Source of the DNA: Oncomelania hupensis
Lineage: Eukaryota > Mollusca > Gastropoda > Littorinimorpha > Pomatiopsidae
DNA: 64,000 nucleotides
NCBI GenBank assembly: GCA_036898135.1
Contig: JBAHVR010000292.1
Location: 127,501 to 191,500 of the forward strand
Reading direction: 5' to 3'
Made by a program: the position numbers and the translations under genes
The notes under the pieces: generated by a model
Databases searched by the model: none
What the model was told of the DNA's origin: nothing
The model's input: the letters and a program-made list of their open reading frames with translations, nothing else
Shown here: positions 45,707-56,283 of the stretch, in pieces
Numbering within the stretch: position 1 is the stretch's first letter
How the letters are laid out: the number at the start of each line of letters is the position of its first letter

Positions 45707-46908
45707 ATGGATGACTATGATGATCTTTTTGAAAAGTTTCTTAAACAAGCTACTACTATGGAGGTGGCTGACAAACCTAAATATGTTCAAGAATGTTTTC
45801 AGCGACTGGAAAGACAAAGAGAACGGGAGGCTAAACAAACAGAAATGGAAATGGAATCTAAAAGAAAAGACAAGGATATGGATATGGAATCAAAAAAACT
45901 ACAAATAGATATGGAATCAAAAAGAATAGACATGGAACTTGAGAGGGAAAAAACAAAACAGTTAGAAATAAGGCTAATCAGGGTGGTCATGTTGTTGGTC
46001 AAGATCAGGATCATGATCAGACTTATGCGAAGCATCAGTTTAAAGCTCGACCTATTTTTCCTAAACTTCCCATGTTTAGAGAGAAGACTGATGATATTGA
46101 CTCATACTTGTTTCGTTTTGAAACAAATGCTACTGCACTTGGCTGGGAAAAGGGTCAATGGGTTGTTTATTTGTCTGCTTTGCTTGAAGGGAATGCTTTG
46201 AGTTTGTATCATAGTTTAGCTGCAAATGGACATTGTGATTATGACATTTTGAAAGATAATTTGTTGAAGAAATTCCAATGTACTGCTGAAGGTTTCAGAG
46301 AGAAATTTCGTGTCACCAAACCAGACGCAAATGAACCGTTTCAAACTTTTGGCATTGAACTTAATCGATTGTTTGATCGATGGGTTGCACTTTCGGGTGT
46401 CAAACGTACACTAAATGGCATAGTTGATTTAGTACTGGGTGAACAATTTCTACAGAGTGTGTCTGCAGATCTTGCTACTTTCATTCGCGAACGAGGATTG
46501 GTCAGCCTCGAGGACATGGTGAATTGTGCCGAAAGTTACCGTCTTCTCGTCCGGGTAAGAATTTGGCTCGCAAGGCCAGTACTTCTGCCTTCGCGTCGGT
46601 TGGTCAATTCAATACCGTTGCTGAAACTAATGCTGCTTCGTTCGGATTTTCGCGGTGGATACGGTGGTTATCGACGTCAGGTTGGTTACCGTGGCCGCTG
46701 GAACTTTAATCGAAGTGCGCCATCCACTGTTCCAGATTCTTATTAAGGTCAAAGTCGTGGTGGATTCGGACGTGGCTCGTCCATGAATTTTGCTAAATGT
46801 CAGCTTTGTAAAGGCAGTGGCAATTCTTCATTCAAATGTCCACTTAGAAGCAATCCGACAAATCCATGCTATATTTGTGGGTTGGGGGGACATGTTAAGA
46901 AAAATTGT
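45707..46908 (+). pseudogene. gag: Gag of element 2
   Basis: The ATG at 45707 starts MDDYDDLFEKFLKQ, followed by a Lys/Glu/Met coiled coil with repeated DMESKK units. A one-base defect near 45965 shifts to the frame of 46072-46746, which holds the capsid/SCAN-like region (DDIDSYLFRFE, EGFREKFRVTKP, DRWVALSG, GEQFLQSV). A second frame excursion lies at about 46545-46640, and TAA at 46744-46746 interrupts the frame. Two zinc-knuckle-like sequences follow: 46798-46839, with Asn in place of the zinc-binding His, and 46867-46908, a perfect CX2CX4HX4C. Confidence 0.82.
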
Positions 46909-48689
46909 CCGTTTGCTACTTCTGCACTCAAAACAGATACACAAAAGACTCAGGTTGTTTCTGCTGCATTGCCTGTTGATCCTGAGGTTGTCTGTTCGGT
47001 TGCTAGTCCTGCTGTTGGTCATCTGCATTTGGAGTTGGGTACAGTGAAGGGTACTCCGTGTTCTGTACTTCGTGACACAGGTGCTACGATTTGTGGTGTG
47101 CGTCAGCGATTGGTGTCATCTCTCGAGTACATCGAAGGACAGGTTCGTTGTAAGACTTTTGGAGGTGAGATTACTGTTTATCCACTTGCCAAACTTGCAG
47201 TGTCCACTCCGTATTTTTCAGGTCAGTTGGTTTGTGCTGTGCTTCCTGACCCAGTTGCTGATTTGATCATTGGGAACATTGCTGGGTTGACAGATTCTGT
47301 TGTTGGTGCTCAGGTTTTAGTTGAGTTGAGTGGGGCGGCTGTCACTACTCGAGCTCGCACTGCGCAGAAAGATTTTCCTCATACCCCTTTGGTTGATGTT
47401 TCTCAAGATTTTGGCGTTTCTCGTCAGGAGTTGATTGATTTTCAGAAGTCGGATTCCAGTCTTGCTTCATGTTTTACGTGTGCTCAGTCTGGAGAGAAGA
47501 AAGCTGTTGGCTCTGCTACTTATTTTTTCTTTGAGGATGCAGGTGTTTTGTATCGTTCGTACGAAAAGCCTGGTCAAATTCTACAGCAGATTGTTGTTCC
47601 AGAGAAGTTGCGTGCTGCTGTTTTGGCTACTTCACATGATCAGTTGCTTGCTGCTCATTGTGGTACTCGTCGTACTTTGACGCGAGTTCTTTCAAAGTTT
47701 TTTTGGCCTGGAGTGTCAGCGGATACTTCGAGGTACGTTCGTACTTGTGATGTGTGCCAGAAGTCAACTTCGAAGGGGAAGGCTCCGCCAGTTCCGTTGG
47801 TTGTGGTACCTCAGTCATCTAGTCCGTTTGAAAGAGTCCACATTGACTTGGTCGGTCCTTTGTCTCCACCTTCGGAGGAAGGCCATCGATACATTTTGAC
47901 ATTGGTCGACTTGGCAACTCGTTTCCAGAGGCCGTGCCACTTAAAAACATTTCTTCAGTGGAGGTTGCAGAGGCTTTGCTGTCAATTTTTGCACGGCTAG
48001 GTTTTCCCAAAGTGATACTGTCCGATCAAGGTACTCAGTTTACCTCTGAGTTGATCAAGCAGTTCTACGCACTGTGTGGCACTAAGGCGATTCGGACGTC
48101 TCCGTATCATCCTCAGGCAAATGGAATTGTGGAAAGGTTTCACAGGACGTTGAAGGCGATGCTTGGGAAGGTTGTTCAGTCTCATCCAAAGGCGTGGCAT
48201 CGTTACTTGCCTGCTCTGCTTTTTGCTTGTCGGGAGTTACCATCGGAGAGTACTGGTTTCAGTCCCTTTGAGTTGATGTTTGGTCGCCAACCTCGTGGTC
48301 CGATTTCGTTGCTTGCTGATTCTTGGACCCAGGACCAGTCTTCAAAGGATGTAGATGCACAGCCATTGTATTTGCATGTTTTTGAGTTGAAGAACATCAT
48401 TGCTGAGACTTGTGAATTGGCTAGGCAAAACTCTGCACAATCATCAGCAAAGAACAAAGCTTACTTTGATAGGTCAGCTAAGAGACGCACTTTTGCCGTT
48501 AAAGATGAGGTATTGGTTCTGTTGCCATCCGAGACAAATAAATTACTCATGAAGTGGTTAGGACCATACACCATCCAAGAATGCATGCATCCTGACTACA
48601 AGATTGTGGTCAAGGGGAAGACAAAGATTTTTCACGCTAACATGCTAAAGCGGTACTACCGTCGTCCCCAAAACGCTGCTGAAGTTTAA
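46909..48689 (+). pseudogene. pol: Protease and integrase of element 2
   Basis: The protease motif VLRDTGA has its Asp at 47074-47076 and a later DLIIGNIAG block. The integrase zinc finger is SHDQLLAAHC...CDVC (47633-47760). The integrase core has Asp at 47845-47847, Asp at 48024-48026 and Glu at 48132-48134, a DD35E spacing. One extra base near 47925 moves from the frame ending at 48000 to the frame starting at 47934. A GPY-type module (WLGPYTIQE) lies near 48556. TAA at 48687-48689 separates it from the RT in the same frame. Confidence 0.85.
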
Positions 48690-50381
48690 GTCTGTGTTGA
48701 TTCAGTTGTTTGTGAAGGTGAGGTTGTAGATTGGGGTGATGTGATTTCAGACAGGTTTTTTGATGTTGACAAAGGGAAGGTTTCTCATCGTAGACATGTT
48801 AGTTGTTGTTCAGTGGGTTCGGCAGTTGTGAATTCAATGGTGAAACGTGAAGAAACAACAAGACAGATTTTGGCGTCTGTGGGTGTTGTCCTGGATGATG
48901 AGGATGATGATGTTTTGCTGCCAACTTTGCCTTTGGCATCATCTATGACTGATGAGGACATTTCGTCAGTGGTTTTTGATGAGTTGTTGCCTGCGTCAGA
49001 TCGTCAAGATTTTTTTTCTATTTTTTCTGATTATGCTGATATTCTGACAGCAAAACCTGGTTTTTTTGTAGGGGGTTTGTTTTTGGATGTACATTTGACA
49101 TCGGATGTTCCAGTTCATCGTAGGGCTTACGATCTGCCGTTTGCTTCACGTCAGGTGGTTGAACGAGAAATTCAGACGATGTTGGAGCTTGGAGTTATTG
49201 AGAAGTCCAGTTCTGCATATTCTTCGCCTGTGGTCTTGGTGCAGAAGAAGGATCATTCATGCCGTTTCTGCATTGATTATAGGGCGCTGAATAAGGTTAC
49301 TCTTTTTGACGCCGAACCTATTCCAGATGTCACCGAGTTGTACACAAGGCTCGCATCCAGTGTGTTTTTCACTCGCATTGACTTAGCCAAGGGATACTGG
49401 CAGATTGTCGTCAATCCTGTGGATAGGCATAAGACTGCTTTTGCCACCCACATGGGTTTGTTTCAGTGGGTTAGAATGCCGTTTGGGTTAGTTTCTGCTC
49501 CTGCTGTTTTTGCTCGCATGATGAGGGTGTTGGAACTCCAGGAAGTTTCTGCCATGAAATTTTTTGATGACATCCTTGTGCACAGTGAAACTTTTCGACA
49601 GCATCTGGTACATGTGAGAGGGGTTCTGCAAAAGCTGAAGCAGTACGGTCTTACTGCTAGGCCATCGAAGATTGCTGCGGGTTTTCGCAGTCTGGAGTTT
49701 CTTGGACATGTGGTTGGTGAGGGAGTGTTGCGGCCTGAGGGGAAGAAGATTGAGAAGATTTTGGCCATCCCTACACCCACAATCAAGAAACAGGTGCGTT
49801 CGATTCTGGGGCTGTTGGGATTCTACAGATGCTACATCCCAAATTTTTCTGCATTGCTTGCACCCATTTCGGATCTTACGAAGGATTCAAAGGTCAGGTC
49901 CATTGTGTGGTCAGCTGAGTGTGATGAGGCGTTGACTGCGGTGAAACGTTTGTTTTCTACTGCACCAGTCTTGCAGTTGCCACGATTGCAAGAACAGTTT
50001 GTACTTCGTACAGATGCCAGTTCGTTTGGTATTGGTGCTGTCTTGATGCAGGAGATGGAGGGTGTCTTGCATCCGGTCTGTTTCGCCAGCAGGAAGTTGT
50101 TGCCCAGGGAAGTGAGGTACAGTACCATTGAGAGAGAGTGTCTTGCCATTGTTTGGGCTGTCTCGAAGTTCTCACGTTTCCTATGGGGTGTTGCATTCAT
50201 CTTGCAGACAGATCACAGACCGCTCACATACATGCAGACATGTAGGTTCAAGAATACAAGAATCATGCGATGGGCTCTGTCTTTGCAAGAGTACAATTTT
50301 CTAATTGAGCCTTTTCCGGGATCTCGCAACATTCTTGCTGATCTTCTGTCGCGTTCTGCTGGCGATCAGTTTGTGCCATAG
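48690..50381 (+). CDS. pol: Reverse transcriptase and RNase H of element 2
   Basis: Open frame continuing the integrase frame after a single TAA. An acidic linker (DDEDDDV) and the RT follow: VHRRAYDLPFAS, CIDYRALNKVT and RIDLAKGYWQI. The active site is written FFDD (49560-49571), where YxDD is usual. RNase H has LRTDASSFGIGAVL, STIERECLAIVWAVSKF, QTDHRPLTYM and a terminal LADLLSRS. The domain itself is uninterrupted, but it would only be made if the upstream stop and frameshift were bypassed, so the element is inactive as it stands. Confidence 0.85.
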   Translation, partial: VCVDSVVCEGEVVDWGDVISDRFFDVDKGKVSHRRHVSCCSVGSAVVNSMVKREETTRQILASVGVVLDDEDDDVLLPTLPLASSMTDEDISSVVFDELLPASDRQDFFSIFSDYADILTAKPGFFVGGLFLDVHLTSDVPVHRRAYDLPFASRQVVEREIQTMLELGVIEKSSSAYSSPVVLVQKKDHSCRFCIDYRALNKVTLFDAEPIPDVTELYTRLASSVFFTRIDLAKGYWQIVVNPVDRHKTAFATHMGLFQWVRMPFGLVSAPAVFARMMRVLELQEVSAMKFFDDILVHSETFRQHLVHVRGVLQKLKQYGLTARPSKIAAGFRSLEFLGHVVGEGVLRPEGKKIEKILAIPTPTIKKQVRSILGLLGFYRCYIPNFSALLAPISDLTKDSKVRSIVWSAECDEALTAVKRLFSTAPVLQLPRLQEQFVLRTDASSFGIGAVLMQEMEGVLHPVCFASRKLLPREVRYSTIERECLAIVWAVSKFSRFLWGVAFILQTDHRPLTYMQTCRFKNTRIMRWALSLQEYNFLIEPFPGSRNILADLLSRSAGDQFVP

Positions 50382-50456
50382 ATGTTGCGGAAAAACTTCT
50401 GTTCTTGGAATAGACTGCTGTTTTTAAAAAAGAAACCTCGGTCGGTCTCTTTTTTT

Positions 50457-50482
50457 CGAAGAGGAGGGGGGGGGGGGGGTTG
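50457..50482 (+). other. Polypurine tract of element 2
   Basis: Purine-rich gaagaggagg plus a run of about 14 G directly before the 3' LTR start; expected plus-strand primer. Confidence 0.75.
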
Positions 50483-50600
50483 TGTAGAGAACGGGATTTT
50501 TCCGGTATTTTTTAAAATTAAAATTAATTAATGGTTTTTGATTGGCTGGGATTCGGGAGCCAATGAGAGTAGACGTAATTCGAAATAGGGGATAAAATTA
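50483..50600 (+). repeat. 3' LTR fragment of element 2
   Basis: 118 bp matching the start of the 5' LTR almost perfectly (TGTAGAGAACGGG to ggggataaaatta), then unrelated sequence. The rest of the LTR was lost by deletion or recombination. Confidence 0.85.
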
Positions 50601-51195
50601 CTGAGTCGAATGGTTGGTGTCACACTGTGTGGACGTGTGTATAGTAGGCCCGGAAGCAAACTTGTTTTTTCCAACCTAGTTCCAGTCATTCGCCCAAAAA
50701 AGCAATCACCGAAGTCGAACGAAGCTCTCCGATGTGTTACGAAATGATGCTTGCATGACTACGACTAGTTGACATTAAAAATGATCGCTGTTGCTTCTAA
50801 TTCTGTTCGATGTACACAGATTAGCATTTCGCAACGTATACTTTGTTATTATCGACCATATTTAATAGTTGCGTTCCTTGATTTGCATTTTGTTAGTTCT
50901 CAGCAGTTGGCTAATAATAACATTCCCCATTTCCTGCCTAGAACCAAGTAGACACTGTTATACAGTATACATAGGCTTAATCTACATTATAGAATTATTA
51001 TAAGTCAATCTTCGCGCAGCGAAGAAGCTCACTAGCTGAATATAATTATTAGACCTGTATTGTTTGTTTTATACGTAAATAAATGTATAAACTATATCTA
51101 TTCTAATTAATAATATTTAGGTCTATACTTTATAATATTTGAATCTTTAAATTTCCGGTGAAGAACGAGTAGGCTAAGCGAATTTTTTTTTTAAT

Positions 51196-51393
51196 AACTC
51201 GAGATCAGAGTTAAATTAATAGTTAGTTAGTTATTCATTGCTTACATGGTCCAGCGGACTGCAAAGAGCCGAATCAGGACCACAAAATCAAGACAACTCG
51301 AGATCAGAGTTAAATTAATAGCTAATTAGTTATTCATTGCTTACAGGGTCCAGCGGACTGCAAAGAGCCGAATCAGGACCACAGAATCAAGAC
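51196..51393 (-). repeat. 99-bp tandem duplication with retroposon 3' core
   Basis: Two adjacent 99-bp units (51196-51294 and 51295-51393) with few differences. Each contains ggtccagcggact...gaatcaggacc, related to the 3' core of the SINE-like family, here a diverged variant. Confidence 0.8.
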
Positions 51394-51404
51394 CACAACT
51401 TCGC

Positions 51405-51475
<71 letters not shown>

Positions 51476-51508
51476 TAGTTATTTAGTTAAATCTGTAATT
51501 TATTTATA

Positions 51509-51573
<65 letters not shown>
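51405..51573. repeat. (TAG)n and (ATT)n microsatellites
   Basis: (TAG)n at 51405-51474 and (ATT)n at 51511-51573. Confidence 0.95.
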
Positions 51574-51575
<2 letters not shown>

Positions 51576-53429
51576 TTATTTATTTATTCCTACTTTTAAA
51601 AAAAAAGGAATAGTGTGCTGCTGTGCGTGCTCAATGGTGTAAATATGGTCAGTGACGTTTTGTTTGTTTTTGCTGAAGTTGGGTGTAACTCGAAATATTC
51701 AGATGGTGTTACTGGTTATTTTTTCTTATAGATTTACCAAAGTTTTCAGATGATTTATGGAAATTTCCGCCTGCCACGCAACATTTTTATTATTACGTGT
51801 TTCTCATTAAAATACATATCATTGAAATACATATAACAAATTTACTGTATCAGTTAAAAAGAATAATATTATTTAAATAAATAATTGCTTTGGTGCTTGC
51901 AATACAAATGTGACGTTTTTTTGAGACCATTATAAACTTGCTTTGCCTTGTGCTGAAGGGACATCAACTTATCCATAGCGCTTTGAAGTTTTGTCATGGT
52001 TTTATTGTTGATATAGATGTGAAATCGTTGTATGTGTGCATTATGTGTTAGGTATTACTTTTTCTCTTTATTACTAATTGTGTCAGTATATTAATAATCA
52101 TACATGTAAAATAATAATAATACTAACTGCTTTGAAATGCGAATCTCGACTTAGAGCTTGAAGCTGTGCAGATCGAAATAGAACTAGATCTAGAAGCAAC
52201 AGCGGCTATTTTTATGCACGGATGTTTCACCACAGGCTCTGAAGTCTTTTCTTTCGTCTTTGTAAACTCGTGGGCCTCCTACATACGTACGTAGTATAGT
52301 ATGTAATTGAGGCCTACGAAAGACGAGACTTCCCAGCCTGTGGTTTCACGTAGTCCTGCCAGCATTCGTTCGTAAAACATCGGATAGCTTCTCTCGACTC
52401 GAAGAGCTTCGTTCGACTTCGGTAATTAGGCATATCCCGAAATAACTCTGCATAGAGTTCAAGAGATTCCCTTGATACCCCAGACAAAAATCGTAATGGC
52501 AGATAATGTAAGTTTGAGTGCGGCAAAGTTAAAAAAAAGAGGAACGATAAAACGCTGTGCCTGGGGAACCTGTAATTCTGACAGTCGTTACCCGGAGAGA
52601 TGTTTGGGAGTAGAATTTATTCCCTTTGTAAAACCTGGAAAATATAATTATCATCTCGAACGGTCCCTGAATTGGATAAAAGCATGCGGTCGTCCACATG
52701 AGCAGTTGAACGTTAATACTCTGAGGGGCTACACATATGTATGCAGTAAAGTAAGTAAAAGTACTTCTTTTTAAAAAAACAAAAATGTTTTATATCATGG
52801 CATTATGAAGGTTTGCTGCCTTCTAACAAAGTTTTTTTTAAAAACAGATTTTGCATTGTGTTACCAGTATGAGTGTCGACGGCCACCGAGCACAAATCTT
52901 AATATTTTAAATCTAGATAATCATCGTGATCGGTGCCGCTGTTTAGAATATAACTTTCAATCCATAGCTATCATTGAATGCATATCAGACGAAGTAAGTG
53001 GGCCGTTGGCTAAATAAATTCTACCGACTTTGGCAGTCACTATGTAACTAAACTAGTAGGCCTATCCCTTTCATGGTTTCGTTCTTGTGAGAGGCTTATA
53101 ATAGTAATGTGCGCGTGTCTGTCTCCAGCGAATCTTATTTAATTTTTTCCCATTCCAGCCAGCCTAGGGCTCTTCAAAGAGAAATAACTTGCTTTCATAT
53201 CATTTCAGCATTTTGTTGATGGGAAGCCTACAGAGCAGAACCCAGACCCTCTCCCAGCTATTGGACAACCCACAAGAAAAAGAAAAGACCCAGCCTCACG
53301 TTTCCAAGTCCCAGTTAAAGAAGCATTGAAAAAACGAAAACTATATCAGGTATGACATAAGATTTTATAGAATTTTTTTTAAGGGGCTTGGTAGGTACAA
53401 AAGTGGTTGTATATATACAACTCTTTCTC

Positions 53430-54287
53430 CAGCTTTTTAAAATTTCTCATTATACCTACTTCAAGAAATGCAGATTCAGTATTTTATATATAATTTTTAC
53501 GGAGATGATAATTTTTCTTTGTTTTGCTTGTTTATCAGCAGGGCCACAAAACGTATGGGGATTTGCCTGCTACATCTTCCTCTGGAGGAACTGATTCCAG
53601 GTTGCATGGAGATGTTATGTTTGCAGTGCCTGCTTTTACAGCTACAAATGTTAATGAAGATTGGAATACTGCCAACCATCAGGTAATAGCAGGAGCATTA
53701 ATAATACTCATAAACACATACACACACCTGAATTATCTAAACAAAGTGAATAAACAATTTTACCAACCACAGGGTAGGGATGCTGAGGGTGATAGGGAAG
53801 AAAAGGTATTTTGTTTGAAAATTAACAGGAAGGTTTTCCTGCTAGACCATATTGCCATAGATTGGGTGGAGGGTGGGAGGGGAAGGGAAGAAGGGGAGGG
53901 AGGGAGGTGGAGGGATAAAAGTACAAGAGGCCACTGAGAAATATATTAGAAATATTATTTTATAACAATAGATTATCCAAATCCAAGCTACCAAAAGCAC
54001 ACCTTTGTTCTTTTGTTTTTGTTACAATTTGGCTTGCTTCCTTTTCTTTCTTGTTGAAGAAATGCAGAGTCACTATTGTATATATTTAATTTTTACGGAG
54101 ATGGTAATATTTCTCTTTGTTTTGTTTGTTTATCAGCAGGGTCACAAAGGGCTTGGTGATTTGCCAGTGACTTCTTCCTCTGGAGGCATTGATTCAAAGT
54201 TGCATGGTGATGCTATGTTTGCAGTGCCTGCTTTTACTGCTACACATGTTGAAGATCGGAATAATGCCAACAATCAGGTAGAAGTAG

Positions 54288-54357
<70 letters not shown>

Positions 54358-54800
54358 CATCATCATCATCATCATCATCATCACCACCATAACACACACA
54401 CACACTCACACCATTATTATCTAAACAAGGTGAATAAACAATTTGACCAACCACAGAGGTATGGGGAGGAATACTGAGGATGCTTGGGAAAAAAAGGAAT
54501 ATTGTTTGAACTTGAACAGAAAGGTTTTCATGTTAGACCATTGATTTTTTTAAAGGGATGGGTTGTTAATAAAATTAAAAGCAGAGACCATTGAGAGATA
54601 AAGTATTATTTTATAACAATAGATTTATAGAATGCATCCAAGAACCCAAAAGCACACCTTATATTTTGTTGTTATGATTTGGCTCATTTCTTTTTCTGTT
54701 TTGTTGAAGAAAATGCAGATTCAATATTCTGTATTTGTATTTTTACAGAGATGGTAATTTTTATATTTGTTTTGCTTGTTTATCAGCAGGGCCACAAAAG
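53430..54800 (+). repeat. Tandem exon-intron duplication in the transposase gene
   Basis: Three similar segments. Each has aagaaatgcag...ttttacggagatggtaat...tttatcagcag followed by an exon starting GHK. Exon 3 (47 codons) and exon 4 (46 codons) share SSSGG.DS.LHGD.MFAVPAFTAT. The start of exon 5 is the third, diverged copy. A (AAT)n/(ATC)n array fills part of the second intron (54288-54381). Because each copy is phase 0, it can be added or skipped without changing the frame. Confidence 0.85.
54288..54381. repeat. (AAT)n(ATC)n intronic microsatellite
   Basis: Compound trinucleotide array directly after the donor of exon 4. Confidence 0.95.
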
Positions 54801-56151
54801 CATGGTTTGCCAGCTACTTCTGGAGATTCAAGGTCGCATACTTGTGCTGGTGGTGAAAAGTCTTTAACTTCACAAGAACAGACAACCAGGAAAGAATCTA
54901 AGTCTTTGCAGGAAACCGCACAAGGCTTTTTGTTAGGAAAAGATCCTATCAAATGCAAAGGATGCGGCGAACAAATTCAGCTAAGTTCTCAAGAAGAGAA
55001 GATGATAGTTGGTCAATCATTTGTAAGAATGATTTTGAGAAGTGACCAGTCCTGTTTTCAGTATACAGGTGTTCCCACTGTCGTATTCCTTACATTTCTC
55101 TTTCAGTGGATAGGCAGTGCATCACGTAATATTAAATACTGGGGTGGAAGAAATAATGTGGTTTCTGGGAGGTTGGGCAGCAAAGGTCGTCGTGGATACA
55201 AGATTTCGCAATTTGAAGCAATGATATTGACACTTGTTAGAATTAGGAGAGGCTTTGACACAATACCCTTATCTTTTTTGTTTGGCATTTCTCAGTCTCA
55301 TGTTAGTCGAATTTTCATAACGTGGGTTAATGTTTTAAATCAGTGCTTAAAACCACTGCTTTTGTGGCCAAGCAAAGAGCTTTGTCGTCAGAATTTGCCC
55401 GATTGTTTTCAGAACTTTCCTAAAACTAGATGCATCATCGATTGCACAGAATTCAGAATTGAGAAATCTTTTCGCCCAATGAAAGACCCAGAGAATCACA
55501 TTTAGTAATTATAAACACTACAACACAGGCAAGCTATTTGTTGGAATAATGCCATCAGGGGCAATTACATACTTATCTAAAGTGCATGTTGGCTCAGTTT
55601 CAGACAGATCTATTGTCGAGAAATGTGGTTTTCTGCACATGTTAGAAGAAGGAGATGACATCATGGCTGACCGTGGCTTTAACATTAGAGACCTACTTTT
55701 GAAAAAGAAAGCAACTCTTAACATGCCTGCTTTTAGTAGAGGTGGTCAGCTATCAAGTAAGTCAGTGAAACTATCCAGGAGGATAGCTTCAGTCAGAATA
55801 CACGTTGAGCGAGCAATTGGCCGCATGAAAACTTTTAAGATTCTCCATGGTGTAATATCTCTAAAACTTAGATTTCTTTTGAATCAGATTTTGACAATCA
55901 TAACTGTATTGTGTAATTTGCAGCAGCGTTTGTGCTAAATAATCAATGTCAGTAAATGCCCGGTGAAGATCGCAAAAGAGGCTGTTTTATATTATAATTT
56001 GCTTGTGTATGCAAACTATAGAAAGAATTATGAGAATATTTTGCCTTGTGGATGGAAAAAGAATGTTGAAAAACAAATGACTTACTAATTACTTGTTGAT
56101 TGCAAGTTCTGACCTGTTTTATTTAAATGATGTCAATTACAATACTGGATA

Positions 56152-56270
56152 GACACTGAGCGAAGCCATCAGGGCTGCTGAGGACAGAGAAAGATGGAGT
56201 ATGCTGGTTAAACGATCATCTGTGGTGCCCTTACGACCTCCGGGTTACGGGACAGGATAGGATAGGATAG
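56152..56270 (+). mobile_element. RTE-like LINE copy 8, 119-bp 3' tail
   Basis: Contains only the last codons (gctgaggacagag, ggagtatgctgg) and the GGATA tail. It is flanked by a perfect 13-bp target duplication acaatactggata (56139-56151 and 56271-56283). This shows that the GGATA-tailed family moves by target-primed reverse transcription. Confidence 0.92.
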
Positions 56271-56283
56271 ACAATACTGGATA

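Larger units (their letters stand above)
42624..50600 (+). mobile_element. Gmr1-like Ty3/gypsy LTR retrotransposon 2, decayed
   Basis: Second element with protease-integrase-RT-RNase H order. The 5' LTR is 42624-43535, a leader of about 2.2 kb contains a pogo/Tigger insertion, and gag, protease, integrase, RT and RNase H follow. The polypurine tract is at 50457-50480 and only the first 118 bp of the 3' LTR (50483-50600) are left. At least three frameshifts and two in-frame stops are visible, so it is inactive. Related to element 1 but clearly diverged. Confidence 0.88.
50601..52495. other. No gene recognised; repeats
   Basis: AT-rich. It contains a 99-bp tandem duplication (51196-51393), (TAG)n at 51405-51474 and (ATT)n at 51511-51573. 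A segment near 52310 shares gaggcctacgaaa with 59048. The last 180 bp form the upstream region of the THAP exon. Confidence 0.5.
52496..55938 (+). pseudogene. THAP-DDE transposase gene, ISL2EU-type, five visible exons
   Basis: Exon 1 (52496-52750) begins MADNVSLSAAKLKKRG and carries a THAP-like zinc finger (CAWGTCNSD, WIKACGRPHEQLN, YTYVCSK). Exon 2 (53209-53349) continues HFVDGKPTEQNPDPLP. Exons 3 (53542-53682) and 4 (54140-54277) are duplicates of each other. Exon 5 (54790 on) encodes a CKGCGEQI finger, an HTH block (LSFLFGISQSHVSRIF) and a DDE_Tnp_4-like core: IIDCTEFRIE, then after a frameshift IMADRGF and RIHVERAIGRMK. GT/AG junctions are good and the early introns are phase 0. Two defects are visible: exon 5 is out of phase with exons 2-4 by one base, and stops with a frame change occur at about 55500. 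THAP plus this core matches ISL2EU transposons; a Harbinger relative is the alternative. Confidence 0.75.

Noticed and set aside
52796..53017. Extra exon between THAP exons 1 and 2 (short ORF at 52805)
   Set aside because: The THAP sequence continues directly from exon 1 to the exon at 53209; this segment adds no matching blocks.
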